A DNA stretch of 64,000 nucleotides from positions 1-64,000 of the forward strand of contig NZ_BAED01000024.1 in NCBI RefSeq assembly GCF_000241345.1, given 5' to 3'. Source of the DNA: Gordonia amarae NBRC 15530 (GTDB taxonomy: Bacteria; Actinomycetota; Actinomycetes; Mycobacteriales; Mycobacteriaceae). The translations under genes and the position numbers were made by a program. The notes below the pieces were generated by a model. The model saw only the letters and a list, made by a program, of their open reading frames with translations, did not search any database and was not told the DNA's origin. Numbering within the stretch: position 1 is the first letter of the stretch; each line of letters starts with the position of its first letter. Positions 1 to 8,988 of the stretch are shown here, in pieces.

Positions 1-99
1 AGTAAATGCCAAGAGGGTCGCCTCAAGTGGCATGGGTTACATTCACACGCGGTGGGACTGGTGTGAATCAAGTTGCCGATGGTGCCACAGGAGTGCGCT

Positions 100-1425
100 C
101 TAGACGTCCTCACGTTGCCTGCGGGTGTCGATCAGTGAGACATAGGTGCGTTGCGGGCCGGCGGCGAACAGGTAGCCCCCCGCGGTGCCCACGTCGTCTG
201 TGGTGCGCCACAGCGTGGTGCCGGTGTCGCGGTCGATGCCGTAGCCGAACACCGTCAGCCCGTCTGCCTGCCCGCGGTTGAACCGCAACGATTCGAGGAA
301 CAGCACTGTGCCGGACTGGGCCTCGGCGCTGGGCGATCCGGCGACGAACTTGATCTCGGTGGCGAACCGGGTCCGGTCCGTCAGCCGGTCGAACACCTCG
401 ACCCGGGTGTAGCCGTCGCGGGCCTCGGACAGCATGAGAACCCCGCCCTCGACACATTTGGGGTCGCGGGCGCCGGTGTACGGGCGCTGTAGGCGCAGCG
501 ATCCGCTCGCCGCGTCGAAGACCCCGACGTCGGTGTGCCGGCCCGACTTCCGGCGCTCGCCGATCAGGTCGGGGCAGTCCCGCGGCGGCAGGGCCTGCGG
601 CCAGCCCGCCCACGTGCCGGCGGTCAGATTCCAGCCCGTCGGCAGCGTCCCCCGGGACGTTCCGGCGGCGTCGAACAACCGCACGCGGTCACCACCGCGG
701 GCGAAACCGCCCGGCAGCGCCTGCAGCCTGGTCCCCGGCCCGGCGATGCGCCGGCCGTCGGACAGCCGGACCACGCTGTGCACGTCGCCGTCCGGTCCGG
801 CGCTGCTCTCCTCGATAAACGTCACCAGGCCCGACGCCAAGCGCACATACGCGCCGCGCACCCCCGATCTGGTCCACCGGATCGTGCCGTCGAGGTTGAA
901 CAGCGTGTAGGCGCTCTTGCTGATGTGGCGTACGAACGTCTCGACCAGCCAACCGTTTCCGGCATTCTGGACCGATCCCGCGTGCCAGCCGGACAGCGGC
1001 GCGGTGAACGTTGTCCGTCCGGTGGCCGCGTCGTAGATCGTGATCACCGGGCTGTTGGTGGCCCACTTGGTCGCCGCGCAGGCGATCCGCGTCGACGAGA
1101 ACGCGCAGCTGGCGTCACCCGCCGTCGGTGCACCGGTCCAGCGCCGCGCCCCGGTGGCGACATCGATGAGCGTCGGCACCCCCTTCGTGCCGGTGACCAG
1201 GGCGGATTTCTCGTCGGCGTCCTGGAAGGTCACGCTCGTCGACGACAGGTCACGGGCGCTGACCGTCCAGCGGATCGGGGGATCGGGTGCGATGACGTCG
1301 GGCTGCCGGTTCTCGGGAGGCGGCCTGTCGTCGCCGCCGCACGCCCCGGTCGTCGCCACCAGCAGTGCCGTCACGGTCAGGACGGCGCCGCGAAGCAGTG
1401 CTCTCATGGGACTCGCCGATGACAT
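100..1425 (-). CDS. Lipoprotein with PQQ-like beta-propeller repeats
   Basis: The 441-residue product starts with a basic n-region, a hydrophobic stretch and a lipobox (TTGAC, Cys near residue 29). It is therefore probably exported, lipidated and anchored outside the membrane. After an acidic/proline linker come repeated units of the form 'D-x-x-T-G-x-x-x-W/R', such as DVATGARRW, DAATGRTTF and DRDTGTTLW, which are typical of PQQ-like/BamB-type propeller blades. No enzyme residues are evident, so scaffold or binding function is the likeliest reading. An internal ATG at 1407 would also leave a complete signal peptide. It is divergent from the methyltransferase gene, with about 100 bases between them. 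Confidence 0.75.
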   Translation of the reverse strand: MSSASPMRALLRGAVLTVTALLVATTGACGGDDRPPPENRQPDVIAPDPPIRWTVSARDLSSTSVTFQDADEKSALVTGTKGVPTLIDVATGARRWTGAPTAGDASCAFSSTRIACAATKWATNSPVITIYDAATGRTTFTAPLSGWHAGSVQNAGNGWLVETFVRHISKSAYTLFNLDGTIRWTRSGVRGAYVRLASGLVTFIEESSAGPDGDVHSVVRLSDGRRIAGPGTRLQALPGGFARGGDRVRLFDAAGTSRGTLPTGWNLTAGTWAGWPQALPPRDCPDLIGERRKSGRHTDVGVFDAASGSLRLQRPYTGARDPKCVEGGVLMLSEARDGYTRVEVFDRLTDRTRFATEIKFVAGSPSAEAQSGTVLFLESLRFNRGQADGLTVFGYGIDRDTGTTLWRTTDDVGTAGGYLFAAGPQRTYVSLIDTRRQREDV

Positions 1426-1528
1426 GTAGCGATGCTAAGGGTCTGCGGGCGACCCTGGCCGAGGTGTCCGTCGGGCAATCGACACCCGCGGGGACGCACG
1501 CTGCCCGGTCCGGCCGATACTGGTCGCT

Positions 1529-3037
1529 ATGGCACACCCACTGCACGACCCCGCCCTGATCGACGCACTCGGCGCGGACCTGCGTTCAGCCGGCTACACC
1601 GGACCCGGTGTCGCCGCATTCCTCGGCGACGACGTCAACGACGCGCTCGGCCGCGGGATCTGGTGGCCCGCACTGCACGCCACGGCCCACGGCGGGCCGG
1701 CGCCGCTCGCGACGCTGATCCGGCTGTTGCTGCTCGCCGTCGACGTGCCCGTCACCGAGGTGGCCGCCGCGCTGCCCGGCTGCGGTGTCGACGCGCTCGT
1801 AGCGGGCGGGGTCATCACCGTCGACGGTGACACCGCCCGCGCCGCGCTCGACATCCGCCCCCACGCCGACGACGCCCGCGACTACCTCGTCGTGTCCGAC
1901 CTCGACGCCGCGACCCGCACCGGCCCGGTCGAACATGACCACGTCCTCGGCATCGGCGGCGCGTCGGTGTCGCTGGCCCGGGCGGTCATCCGTGAACCCG
2001 TGGGCCGGGCACTGGATCTGGGCACCGGGTGCGGAATCCAGGCGCTGCACCTCGACGCGCACTGTACGCAGATCGTCGCCACCGACACCAACGAGCGCGC
2101 CCTCGCGCTGGCGGCGGCCACCGCCCGGCTCAACGGGATGTCGTGGGATCTGCGCCGCGGCAGCCTCTTCGAACCCGTCGCGGGGGAGAGGTTCGACCTG
2201 ATCGTGTCCAATCCGCCGTTCGTCGTGGGTTCGGGCGGGCAGGACTACATCTACCGCGACTCCGGCATGGCCGGCGACAGTGTCTGCGAACGGCTCATCG
2301 GTGAGCTCGCCGACCATCTCAACCCCGGCGGAACCGCCCAGATTCTCGCCAATTGGATTGTCCGCGAAGACGAACCGTGGGAGACCCGGGTGCGCGGCTG
2401 GCTGGCGGGCACCGCCCTGGACGCCTGGGTGGTGCAGCGGGAGCTGGCCGACCCCATCAGCTATGTGTCCCTCTGGCTTTCGGATGCCGGTGAGAACACC
2501 GACGATCTCGTCCGCAGGGGGGCGGACTGGCTCGACTGGTTCCGCCGAGAGGAGATCGCGGGAATCGGCATGGGGCTCATCACCCTTCGCGCGCATCGTG
2601 CGGGCGAGACACGCGAACCCGATCAGGTCATCGAGGAGATCACCGCGGCCGGCGAAGAGGTCACCGGATACGAGGCGAAGGCATTCCTGGACCGCCGCGC
2701 CTACCTGCGCGACACCTCCGACGCAGACCTGCTGGCGGCACGGCTCTCGACCGCGCCGGTGATGCTCGAACAACAGTCGCTGCCCGGCGACGACGGGTGG
2801 CAACAGGTCGGGGCGTCGGTGCGGCGACTGGGCGGACCGGCCGCGGTCCTCGGTGTCGACGAGGTGTCGACGGCGCTGCTCGCCGGGTGCCGAGGTGTCG
2901 TACCGCTGGGCACCCTCATCGAGTTGCTCGCGGGATTTCACGGTGTCGACACCGATGCGCTCGCCGGGGCCGCCCTGCCTGTCGTCCGCGAAGCCATCGG
3001 CCGGGGCATCCTCTACGAGGCGCGCCAGGCCCCGTGA
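1529..3037 (+). CDS. SAM-dependent methyltransferase, PrmC/small-methyltransferase type
   Basis: The 502-residue protein has an N-terminal helical domain (about 1-150), then a Rossmann methyltransferase core. The core shows the SAM-binding LDLGTGCGIQ around residue 165 and the catalytic signature SNPPFV around residue 230. NPPF/Y enzymes methylate amide or amino nitrogens (glutamine in release factors, adenine or guanine in RNA), so the substrate is a polar planar amine that cannot be named from sequence. A further domain of about 150 residues follows the core. It is larger than PrmC (about 280 residues) and matches a long actinobacterial subfamily of unknown substrate. The stop lies just before a dispersed inverted repeat. 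Confidence 0.8.
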   Translation: MAHPLHDPALIDALGADLRSAGYTGPGVAAFLGDDVNDALGRGIWWPALHATAHGGPAPLATLIRLLLLAVDVPVTEVAAALPGCGVDALVAGGVITVDGDTARAALDIRPHADDARDYLVVSDLDAATRTGPVEHDHVLGIGGASVSLARAVIREPVGRALDLGTGCGIQALHLDAHCTQIVATDTNERALALAAATARLNGMSWDLRRGSLFEPVAGERFDLIVSNPPFVVGSGGQDYIYRDSGMAGDSVCERLIGELADHLNPGGTAQILANWIVREDEPWETRVRGWLAGTALDAWVVQRELADPISYVSLWLSDAGENTDDLVRRGADWLDWFRREEIAGIGMGLITLRAHRAGETREPDQVIEEITAAGEEVTGYEAKAFLDRRAYLRDTSDADLLAARLSTAPVMLEQQSLPGDDGWQQVGASVRRLGGPAAVLGVDEVSTALLAGCRGVVPLGTLIELLAGFHGVDTDALAGAALPVVREAIGRGILYEARQAP

Positions 3038-3043
3038 CCCCTC

Positions 3044-3148
3044 GCTGGTTGAGGTGTGAGGAGCGCGGGCGACAAGCTTCGAAACCTCGTGAGATGACAT
3101 TGTCGTCGCACCGGGTTTCGAGGCTCGCAAGCTCACACCTCAGCCAGC
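3044..3148. repeat. Dispersed nested inverted repeat, copy 1
   Basis: The outer arms are GCTGGTTGAGGTGTGAG and its near complement CTCACACCTCAGCCAGC. The inner arms are CTTCGAAACCTCGTGAG and CACCGGGTTTCGAGGCTC. The same layout recurs at 4399, 19916 and 53974. This copy lies between two convergent genes and could form a long hairpin acting as a bidirectional terminator. It also contains the stop codon of the minus-strand PLP-enzyme gene. Confidence 0.85.
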
Positions 3149-4366
3149 AAATATGGCTGCGGCAGAAGTGGATTCGCCGTCAAAAGTCCTATCCAGTGCC
3201 TGGTGGAGGTCAGCGGCCAGGTCGTCGGCATCCTCCAGGCCGACCGAGAAGCGCAGGTGGCCGTATTCGCGGAAGCCCTCGGGGTAGGCGGCAACCCGTG
3301 GGCCGTCCGTACCGACGTGCACGATCAGCGACTCGTCGTGGCCCAGCGACACCGCCGAGGTGATCACCCGCAGGTGAGAGACGAACCGATTCTGGGTCGC
3401 CGGATCGCCGCGCAGCGCGAACGCCATCATGCCGCCGAACCCGCGTCCGCCCAACTGCCGTGCGGCCAACTCATGTTGAGGATGTGAAGCCAGGCCCGGA
3501 TAGGCGACGTAGGCGATCCGGTCATCGGACTCCAGCAACCGGGCCAGGCTCAGTGCGGTGGCCTGATGCTGAGTCAGCCTCAGCGGCAAGGTGATCGACC
3601 CGCGGCAGATCAGCCAGGCGTTGAACGGCGAGATCACCCCGCCCACATCCACCATCGCCTCCGCCTTCACCTTCGATACGAGTTCGGCGGCGCCGATCAC
3701 CGCGCCACCCATCGCGTCCCCGTGTCCGTTGATGTACTTGGTCAGCGAATGGATCACGAGGTCGGCGCCGGCGGCCAGCGGCCGGTACAGCGGCGGGGGA
3801 GTGAACGTCGAATCGATCACCAGCAACGCACCGACCTCGTGCGCGATACCCGCGAGCGCGGCCACATCGGCGACCTTCGTCGTGGGGTTCGCGATCACCT
3901 CCGCGGTGATCATCTTGGTGGTCGGACGGATCGCCGCGCGTACCGCCTCGAGGTCGGTGATGTCGACGAAAGTGGCCTCGATGCCGTACTTGCGCGGCAG
4001 CAACTGGGTCCACAGCTTCCACGTCGCCTCGTAGGTGGTGTCCGAGACGATGATGTGGTCGCCGGTGGCCAGGAACGTGAAGTACACCGCGTGCAGCGCC
4101 GCCACCCCCGAGGCAAGCGCCAGCGCGTCCTCCCCGCCCTCCATCAGCGCCAGCTTACGTTGCAGCGCAACCTGATTGGCGCCTGTGTTGCGGGTGTAGA
4201 TCAGATGGTTCGGGTCAGACCAGTCGAGCTTCTCCGGCTCGGGCGGCAGGTGGTACGAGTTGGCCATTGTGATCGGCGTGCGGATCGACGGCCCGCCGGT
4301 GTCGTTACCGCCGTGGACGCTGAGGGTCATATCGCCGAATCCGCTGTCCCCGTGCTGCGCGCTCAT
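3140..4366 (-). CDS. Cys/Met-metabolism PLP enzyme (cystathionine gamma-synthase family)
   Basis: The 408-residue product is a fold-type I pyridoxal-phosphate enzyme. The PLP-binding lysine lies in SLTKYINGHGD (about residue 205), and YTRNTGANQVALQRKLALMEGG near residue 60 matches the phosphate-binding and arginine region of the trans-sulfuration family. Possible activities are cystathionine gamma-synthase, cystathionine lyase or methionine gamma-lyase; sequence reading does not separate them. No methionine-pathway genes adjoin it. The last codons (Ala-Gly-stop) fall inside the inverted repeat at 3044-3148, so the native C-terminus may have been altered by that element. Confidence 0.85.
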   Translation of the reverse strand: MSAQHGDSGFGDMTLSVHGGNDTGGPSIRTPITMANSYHLPPEPEKLDWSDPNHLIYTRNTGANQVALQRKLALMEGGEDALALASGVAALHAVYFTFLATGDHIIVSDTTYEATWKLWTQLLPRKYGIEATFVDITDLEAVRAAIRPTTKMITAEVIANPTTKVADVAALAGIAHEVGALLVIDSTFTPPPLYRPLAAGADLVIHSLTKYINGHGDAMGGAVIGAAELVSKVKAEAMVDVGGVISPFNAWLICRGSITLPLRLTQHQATALSLARLLESDDRIAYVAYPGLASHPQHELAARQLGGRGFGGMMAFALRGDPATQNRFVSHLRVITSAVSLGHDESLIVHVGTDGPRVAAYPEGFREYGHLRFSVGLEDADDLAADLHQALDRTFDGESTSAAAIFAG

Positions 4367-4398
4367 GCCGTTGACGCTACGACATGGCCCTCCCGCCC

Positions 4399-4503
4399 GG
4401 TGGTTGAGGTGCGAGGTCGCCCAGCGACCGAGCCGCGAAACCCGGTGAGCTGACGATGTCGTCTCACCGGGTTTCGAGGCTCGCAGGCTCGCGCCTCAAC
4501 CGG
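4399..4503. repeat. Dispersed nested inverted repeat, copy 2
   Basis: Outer arms are GGTGGTTGAGGTGCGAGG and GCGCCTCAACCGGC; inner arms are GAGCCGCGAAACCCGGTGAG and CTCACCGGGTTTCGAGGCTC. It lies between the start of the PLP-enzyme gene and the end of the FadD15-like gene, both on the minus strand, so here it could end transcription of neither or both. The inner arms are the best conserved part. Confidence 0.85.
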
Positions 4504-4535
4504 CAGGGGGTCGGCTGGAGGCGCGGTCGGTAGGG

Positions 4536-6320
4536 CTACGTGTACAGGTCGGCGATGGCAACCTTGTACGAGTCGTGGATGATGTTGCGCTTGAGCTTGA
4601 GCGTGGGCGTCAGTTCACCGGTCTCGATGGTGAAGTCGGTGTCGAGCACCGAGAACTTCTTGATCGCCTCGGCCTTGGACACCGACTTGTTGGCGGAGTC
4701 GACCGCCTCCTGCAGCTCGGCGAGGATCTTCTCGTTGGTGGCCAGCGCGCTCAGCGGGGTGTCGGCCGCCAGGTTGTGGCGCTCGAGCCAGCCGGGGATG
4801 ACCTCCTGGTCGAGGGTGATCAGGGCCGCGATGAACGGCTTCTTGTCGCCCACCACCAGGCACTGGCTCACCAGCGGATGCGCCCGGATGGTGTCTTCGA
4901 GCTGGGCCGGGGAGACGTTCTTGCCGGCCGCGGTGACGATGATCTCCTTCTTGCGGCCGGTGATATAGAGGAATCCGTCGACCAGCTTGCCGATGTCACC
5001 GGTGTGGAACCAGCCGTCGATGATCGACTCGGATGTGGCCTTGTCGTTCTGCCAGTAGCCGCCGAACACCATCGGGCCCTTGAGCAGGATCTCCCCGTCG
5101 GCGGCGATGGCCACCGCGGATCCCGGCACCGGCCGGCCCACCGAGCCGACGTGCTGGTCGGCGGCACTGTTGGCGATGATGCCTGCGCTGGTCTCGGTGA
5201 GGCCGTAGGCCTCGTACACCGGGATGCCGACGCCGCGGAAGAAGTGGCCGAGACGATCGCCGAGCGGGGCACCGCCCGACACCGCGCCGATACAGTTGCC
5301 GCCGAGGGCGGCACGCAGCTTGCCGTACACGAGCTTGTCGAACAGGGCGTGCTTGAGCTTGAGAAGCAGACCGGGACCGCCGGCGTCGAGGGACTTGCTG
5401 TACTCGACGGCCGCGGCCGAGGCCTTCTCGAAGATGCCGCCCTTGCCGCCGTCGTACGCCTTCTGCTTGGCCGAGTTGTAGACCTTCTCGAACACGCGCG
5501 GCACCGACAGCACGTAATGCGGCTTGAACTTGTCGAGGTGGGCGACGAGGTTGGGGATGTCGCTGGTGTGGCCGAGGATCACCTTGTTCTCGATGCAGCC
5601 GACCTCGATGGCGCGGGCGAACACATGCGCCAGCGGGAGGAACAGCAGCGTGGTGTTGCCTTCGACCAGGCCCGGACCCACGGCCTGAGCGCAGGCGGCG
5701 CTCTCGGACAGCAGGTTGGCGTGGGTAAGCGCGACGCCCTTGGGCCGTCCGGTGGTGCCCGAGGTGTAGATCAGGGTGGCGGCGTCGGAGGCCACGGCGT
5801 TGGTGTGGCGGGTGTCGAGTTCGGCGTCGTCGACGATCGCGCCGCGCTCGGTGAGGGTCGCGATCGCACCCTCATCGATGACCAGGGTCTCGTTGAGCGC
5901 CGGAGCCCCCGCGATCACCTCCTGATGGTGCGCGCGGTGCTTGGCCAGCTCGAGGATCAGCAGCTTGGTCCCGGAATCCTCCAGGATCCACTGGACCTGA
6001 TCGGGCGAGGAGGTGTCGTAGATGGCGACGGTGACGGCTCCGGCTCGCCAGATGGCGTAGTCGATGACCGTCCACTCGTAGCGGGTGGAGGAGAGCAGGG
6101 CCACCCGGTCGCCGGGGTTGATGCCGGAGGCGATGATGCCCTTGGCGACCGCGTCCACCTCGTCGGCGAAGGTCTTGGCGTCAACGTCTACCCAGGTGCC
6201 GCCGGACAGCTTGCGCAGCAGCGTCGCATGGGGAGTTTCCGCTCGGTGGCGCAGCAGCGCGTCCACGGTCGTCGCCTTCTCGTCGACCGTGAAGTTCGAC
6301 GGGGTGGAGTACTGATCCAT
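4536..6320 (-). CDS. Long-chain fatty-acid-CoA ligase, FadD15-like
   Basis: It activates long-chain fatty acids to acyl-AMP and then acyl-CoA. The 594-residue protein shows the AMP-binding P-loop YTSGTTGRPKG (about residue 195), the YGLTETSAG motif, GWFHTGDIGKL and KKEIIVTAAGKNVSP near the C-terminus, in the order expected for ACSL/bubblegum-type ligases of about 600 residues. The reading frame is open 13 codons further upstream, but the ATG at 6320 is preceded by AAGGAGAG at ideal spacing, so I use it. It is divergent from the DEAD-box helicase gene, with 216 bases between. Confidence 0.9.
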   Translation of the reverse strand: MDQYSTPSNFTVDEKATTVDALLRHRAETPHATLLRKLSGGTWVDVDAKTFADEVDAVAKGIIASGINPGDRVALLSSTRYEWTVIDYAIWRAGAVTVAIYDTSSPDQVQWILEDSGTKLLILELAKHRAHHQEVIAGAPALNETLVIDEGAIATLTERGAIVDDAELDTRHTNAVASDAATLIYTSGTTGRPKGVALTHANLLSESAACAQAVGPGLVEGNTTLLFLPLAHVFARAIEVGCIENKVILGHTSDIPNLVAHLDKFKPHYVLSVPRVFEKVYNSAKQKAYDGGKGGIFEKASAAAVEYSKSLDAGGPGLLLKLKHALFDKLVYGKLRAALGGNCIGAVSGGAPLGDRLGHFFRGVGIPVYEAYGLTETSAGIIANSAADQHVGSVGRPVPGSAVAIAADGEILLKGPMVFGGYWQNDKATSESIIDGWFHTGDIGKLVDGFLYITGRKKEIIVTAAGKNVSPAQLEDTIRAHPLVSQCLVVGDKKPFIAALITLDQEVIPGWLERHNLAADTPLSALATNEKILAELQEAVDSANKSVSKAEAIKKFSVLDTDFTIETGELTPTLKLKRNIIHDSYKVAIADLYT

Positions 6321-6519
6321 AACTCTCCTTGTCATCGGCCGCACGAAAGGTGCGACCAAACGGGCATTTCAGGCACAACTGACCGCGAATGGTACGTTGC
6401 ATCCGCGTTGAATGGCATCGAGCCTAGCAGGAGGGCCGGTGAGGTCCATCACACGAGTTCGGGGTGATCATGGTCGTTCGATTCTTCTGGACCGCCCGCG
6501 GCGCACTAGAGTAGTAGCG

Positions 6520-6540
6520 ATGAACGAGACTGGCCAGTGA
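6520..6540 (+). other. Possible six-codon leader ORF (MNETGQ) ahead of deaD
   Basis: ATG at 6520 opens six codons and stops with TGA at 6538-6540, whose last base starts the in-frame ATG of the helicase. No strong ribosome site precedes it, so it may be chance, but the stop-start overlap is the arrangement seen in translationally coupled leaders. Confidence 0.3.
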
Positions 6541-8375
6541 TGACACCCGCATCCGAATCCGAATCAACGTCCGGCGAGACGACCACCGAGCGGCCGAACC
6601 GGAACACCGACGAGCCCGGTGCCGGAGGCTTCGACGGTCTGGGTATCGACGACCGCGTACTCGAGGCCATCTCCGATGTCGGCTATGAGTCTCCCTCGCC
6701 GATCCAGGCGGCCACCATCCCGGTCCTCATGTCGGGGCGCGATGTGGTGGGCCTGGCGCAGACCGGAACCGGCAAGACCGCGGCCTTCGCCATCCCGATT
6801 CTTTCGCGGCTCGATGACTCCGCCCGCAAACCGCAGGCCCTGATCCTGGCGCCGACCCGTGAACTCGCCCTGCAGGTGGCCGAGGCGTTCGGCAAGTACT
6901 CGGCCCACATGCCCAAGGTGAAGGTACTGCCCATCTATGGCGGGCAGAGCTATGTGGTCCAGCTCAACGGACTCAAGCGCGGCGCGCAGGTCATCGTCGG
7001 CACACCCGGGCGCGTCATCGACCATCTCGATCGCGGTACCCTCGATATCTCCGAACTGGAGTTCCTCGTTCTCGACGAGGCCGACGAGATGCTCACGATG
7101 GGCTTTGCCGAGGATGTGGAGCGCATCCTCGCCGATACCCCGGACTCCAAGCAGGTCGCGTTGTTCTCGGCGACGATGCCCAAGGCCATCTCGCGGCTGG
7201 CGCAGCAGTACCTGAACGATCCGGAGGAGATCAAGGTCAAGGCCAAGACCGAGACCGCCTCCAATATCACCCAGCGCTATCTGCAGGTGTCGCATCAGCG
7301 CAAGCTCGACGCGCTGACCCGTTTCCTCGAGGTCGAGCAGTTCGACGCGATGATCGTGTTCGTCCGCACCAAGCAGGCCACCGAGGAACTGGCCGAGAAG
7401 CTGCGTTCGCGCGGATTCTCGGCGGTGGCGATCAACGGCGACCTCGCGCAGGCGCAGCGCGAACGCACCATCAACCAGCTCAAGAACGGCACCATCGACA
7501 TCCTCGTGGCCACCGATGTGGCGGCCCGCGGCCTCGACGTCGACCGGATCTCGCACGTGGTCAACTACGACATCCCGCACGACACCGAGTCGTACGTGCA
7601 CCGGATCGGCCGCACCGGCCGGGCCGGACGTTCGGGCAACGCGCTGTTGTTCGTCTCGCCGCGCGAGCGGCACCTGTTGCGCGCCATCGAGAAGGCCACC
7701 CGGTCCACGCTCGCCGAGATCGGGCTGCCCAGCGTCGAGGATGTCAACGCCCAGCGTGTGGCCAAGTTCGCCGAGTCGATCACCGAGAACCTCGGGTCCG
7801 AACATCTCGACATGTTCCGCAAGCTCATCGAGGACTACGCCCGCGACAACGACGTGACGATGGCCGACATCGCGGCCGCCCTCGCGCTCGAGACCCGCGA
7901 CGGCGGTTTCCTCATGGCGCCCGACCCGCCGCAGCGCGAGCGTGGCGAGCGCGGCGAACGCGGCGATAGGCCCGAGCGCCGGGAGCGCGCGCCGCGCCGC
8001 CCGGGAGCCAACTTCGCCACTTACCGTATCGCCGTCGGCCGCGTCCATCGGGTGTCGCCGGGCGCGATCGTCGGGGCGATCGCCAATGAGGGCGGTCTCA
8101 CCCGGGGTGATTTCGGTAACATTTCCATCCGCGACGACTTCAGTCTCGTTGAGCTTCCGGACGATCTCGACGCCGAAACCCTGGCGTCTCTGCGGCATAC
8201 CCGGATCGGTAAGAACCCGATCGACATCCGTCGCGACCAGGGGCCCCCGCGTGCCCGGGGTGGCGCCAAACGCGCTGGTCAGGGCGCTCGCGGGTACGGC
8301 CGTGACGGCGGCAGGCGAGGCGAGCAGTGGGGCAAGCGGGGCAACCCGAAGGTGGCGGGCCGGCCGCGGGGCTGA
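6537..8375 (+). CDS. deaD: DEAD-box ATP-dependent RNA helicase (DeaD/CsdA type)
   Basis: RNA helicase for RNA unwinding in ribosome assembly or decay. It shows AQTGTGKTAAF (motif I), PTRELALQ (Ia), TPGRV (Ib), DEAD (II), SAT (III), ARGLDV (V) and HRIGRTGRAGR (VI). A DbpA-like RNA-binding domain (about residues 495-570: YRIAVGRVHRVSPGAIVGAIAN) is followed by an Arg/Gly-rich basic tail, as in mycobacterial DeaD (612 residues here). The start is a GTG at 6537 immediately followed by an ATG at 6540. The ATG overlaps the stop of a six-codon leader ORF (6520-6540) as TGATG, suggesting coupled translation. Confidence 0.92.
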   Translation: MMTPASESESTSGETTTERPNRNTDEPGAGGFDGLGIDDRVLEAISDVGYESPSPIQAATIPVLMSGRDVVGLAQTGTGKTAAFAIPILSRLDDSARKPQALILAPTRELALQVAEAFGKYSAHMPKVKVLPIYGGQSYVVQLNGLKRGAQVIVGTPGRVIDHLDRGTLDISELEFLVLDEADEMLTMGFAEDVERILADTPDSKQVALFSATMPKAISRLAQQYLNDPEEIKVKAKTETASNITQRYLQVSHQRKLDALTRFLEVEQFDAMIVFVRTKQATEELAEKLRSRGFSAVAINGDLAQAQRERTINQLKNGTIDILVATDVAARGLDVDRISHVVNYDIPHDTESYVHRIGRTGRAGRSGNALLFVSPRERHLLRAIEKATRSTLAEIGLPSVEDVNAQRVAKFAESITENLGSEHLDMFRKLIEDYARDNDVTMADIAAALALETRDGGFLMAPDPPQRERGERGERGDRPERRERAPRRPGANFATYRIAVGRVHRVSPGAIVGAIANEGGLTRGDFGNISIRDDFSLVELPDDLDAETLASLRHTRIGKNPIDIRRDQGPPRARGGAKRAGQGARGYGRDGGRRGEQWGKRGNPKVAGRPRG

Positions 8376-8566
8376 GGTCCGGGACCTGTTTGTCGCACAT
8401 ATCATGCCCCGTGTTGTGAGCTTAATTTGCCTGTCACATCAGTGAAGTCGCCGCGTAGCATTACTTCTCGGTAACGGTTTGCAACGGTGCGCCGACATAC
8501 CTGCCAGAGCCGGCGGACAGTCCGGCGCAACGCGAGCACACGAATGAGAAGCGGGTGAGGTCACCA

Positions 8567-8905
8567 GTGTCAGTGGTGAATGCGATTTCAGCCAAAGAAG
8601 CAGTCGAACACAGCCAACACGGGGATGCGGTCATCGTCGACGCGCGCCCGCAGGTGATGCGGCATCAGGGCAGTGTCCCGGGAGCGGTCGTCGTCGACCC
8701 GTCCGACGTCCGGACCGCGTTCAACAACACGGCGTCGGGCCGGTTTCCGGTGATCGCCGACCACGATCGAGAGATCGCTGTGGTGTCGGTCCGGTCGCAG
8801 GCGCCGGTGATCGCGGAGCAGATCGCCGACCTGGGTTACACCAACGTGCACTACGTCGACGGCGGCTACGGCGCGCTGTCGTCTTGCAGCGGCACGGCCA
8901 ACTGA
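8567..8905 (+). CDS. Rhodanese-like domain protein lacking the catalytic cysteine
   Basis: The 112-residue single-domain protein has the rhodanese signature DARP near residue 25, a RHQGSVPGAV loop and the closing GY.NVHYVDGGYGAL segment. The position that carries the sulfur-transfer cysteine reads AVVSVRSQA, with Ser where active enzymes have Cys. It is thus probably a non-catalytic binding or regulatory rhodanese fold. A GTG at 8567 preceded by GAGG fits best as the start; GTG at 8555 is an alternative. It ends 30 bases before a strong hairpin shared with the convergent sirtuin gene. Confidence 0.75.
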   Translation: MSVVNAISAKEAVEHSQHGDAVIVDARPQVMRHQGSVPGAVVVDPSDVRTAFNNTASGRFPVIADHDREIAVVSVRSQAPVIAEQIADLGYTNVHYVDGGYGALSSCSGTAN

Positions 8906-8935
8906 CACCAACCCGCGGCGGCGGGGATTCATACG

Positions 8936-8981
8936 ACAAGCGAGGAGCGAACCGGCAGTGGCCGGTTCGCTCCTCGCTTGT
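8936..8981. terminator. Bidirectional hairpin terminator, 20-bp perfect stem
   Basis: Twenty bases (8936-8955) are exactly complementary to 8962-8981, with the six-base loop CAGTGG. It sits between the convergent rhodanese-like and sirtuin genes. Confidence 0.85.
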
Positions 8982-8988
8982 CTGGTTC

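Noticed and set aside
1..99. Short gene or palindrome (ATGCCA/TGGCAT at 7-33) at the window edge
   Set aside because: Arms of only six bases and no coding support; the region downstream of the lipoprotein stop shows nothing else.
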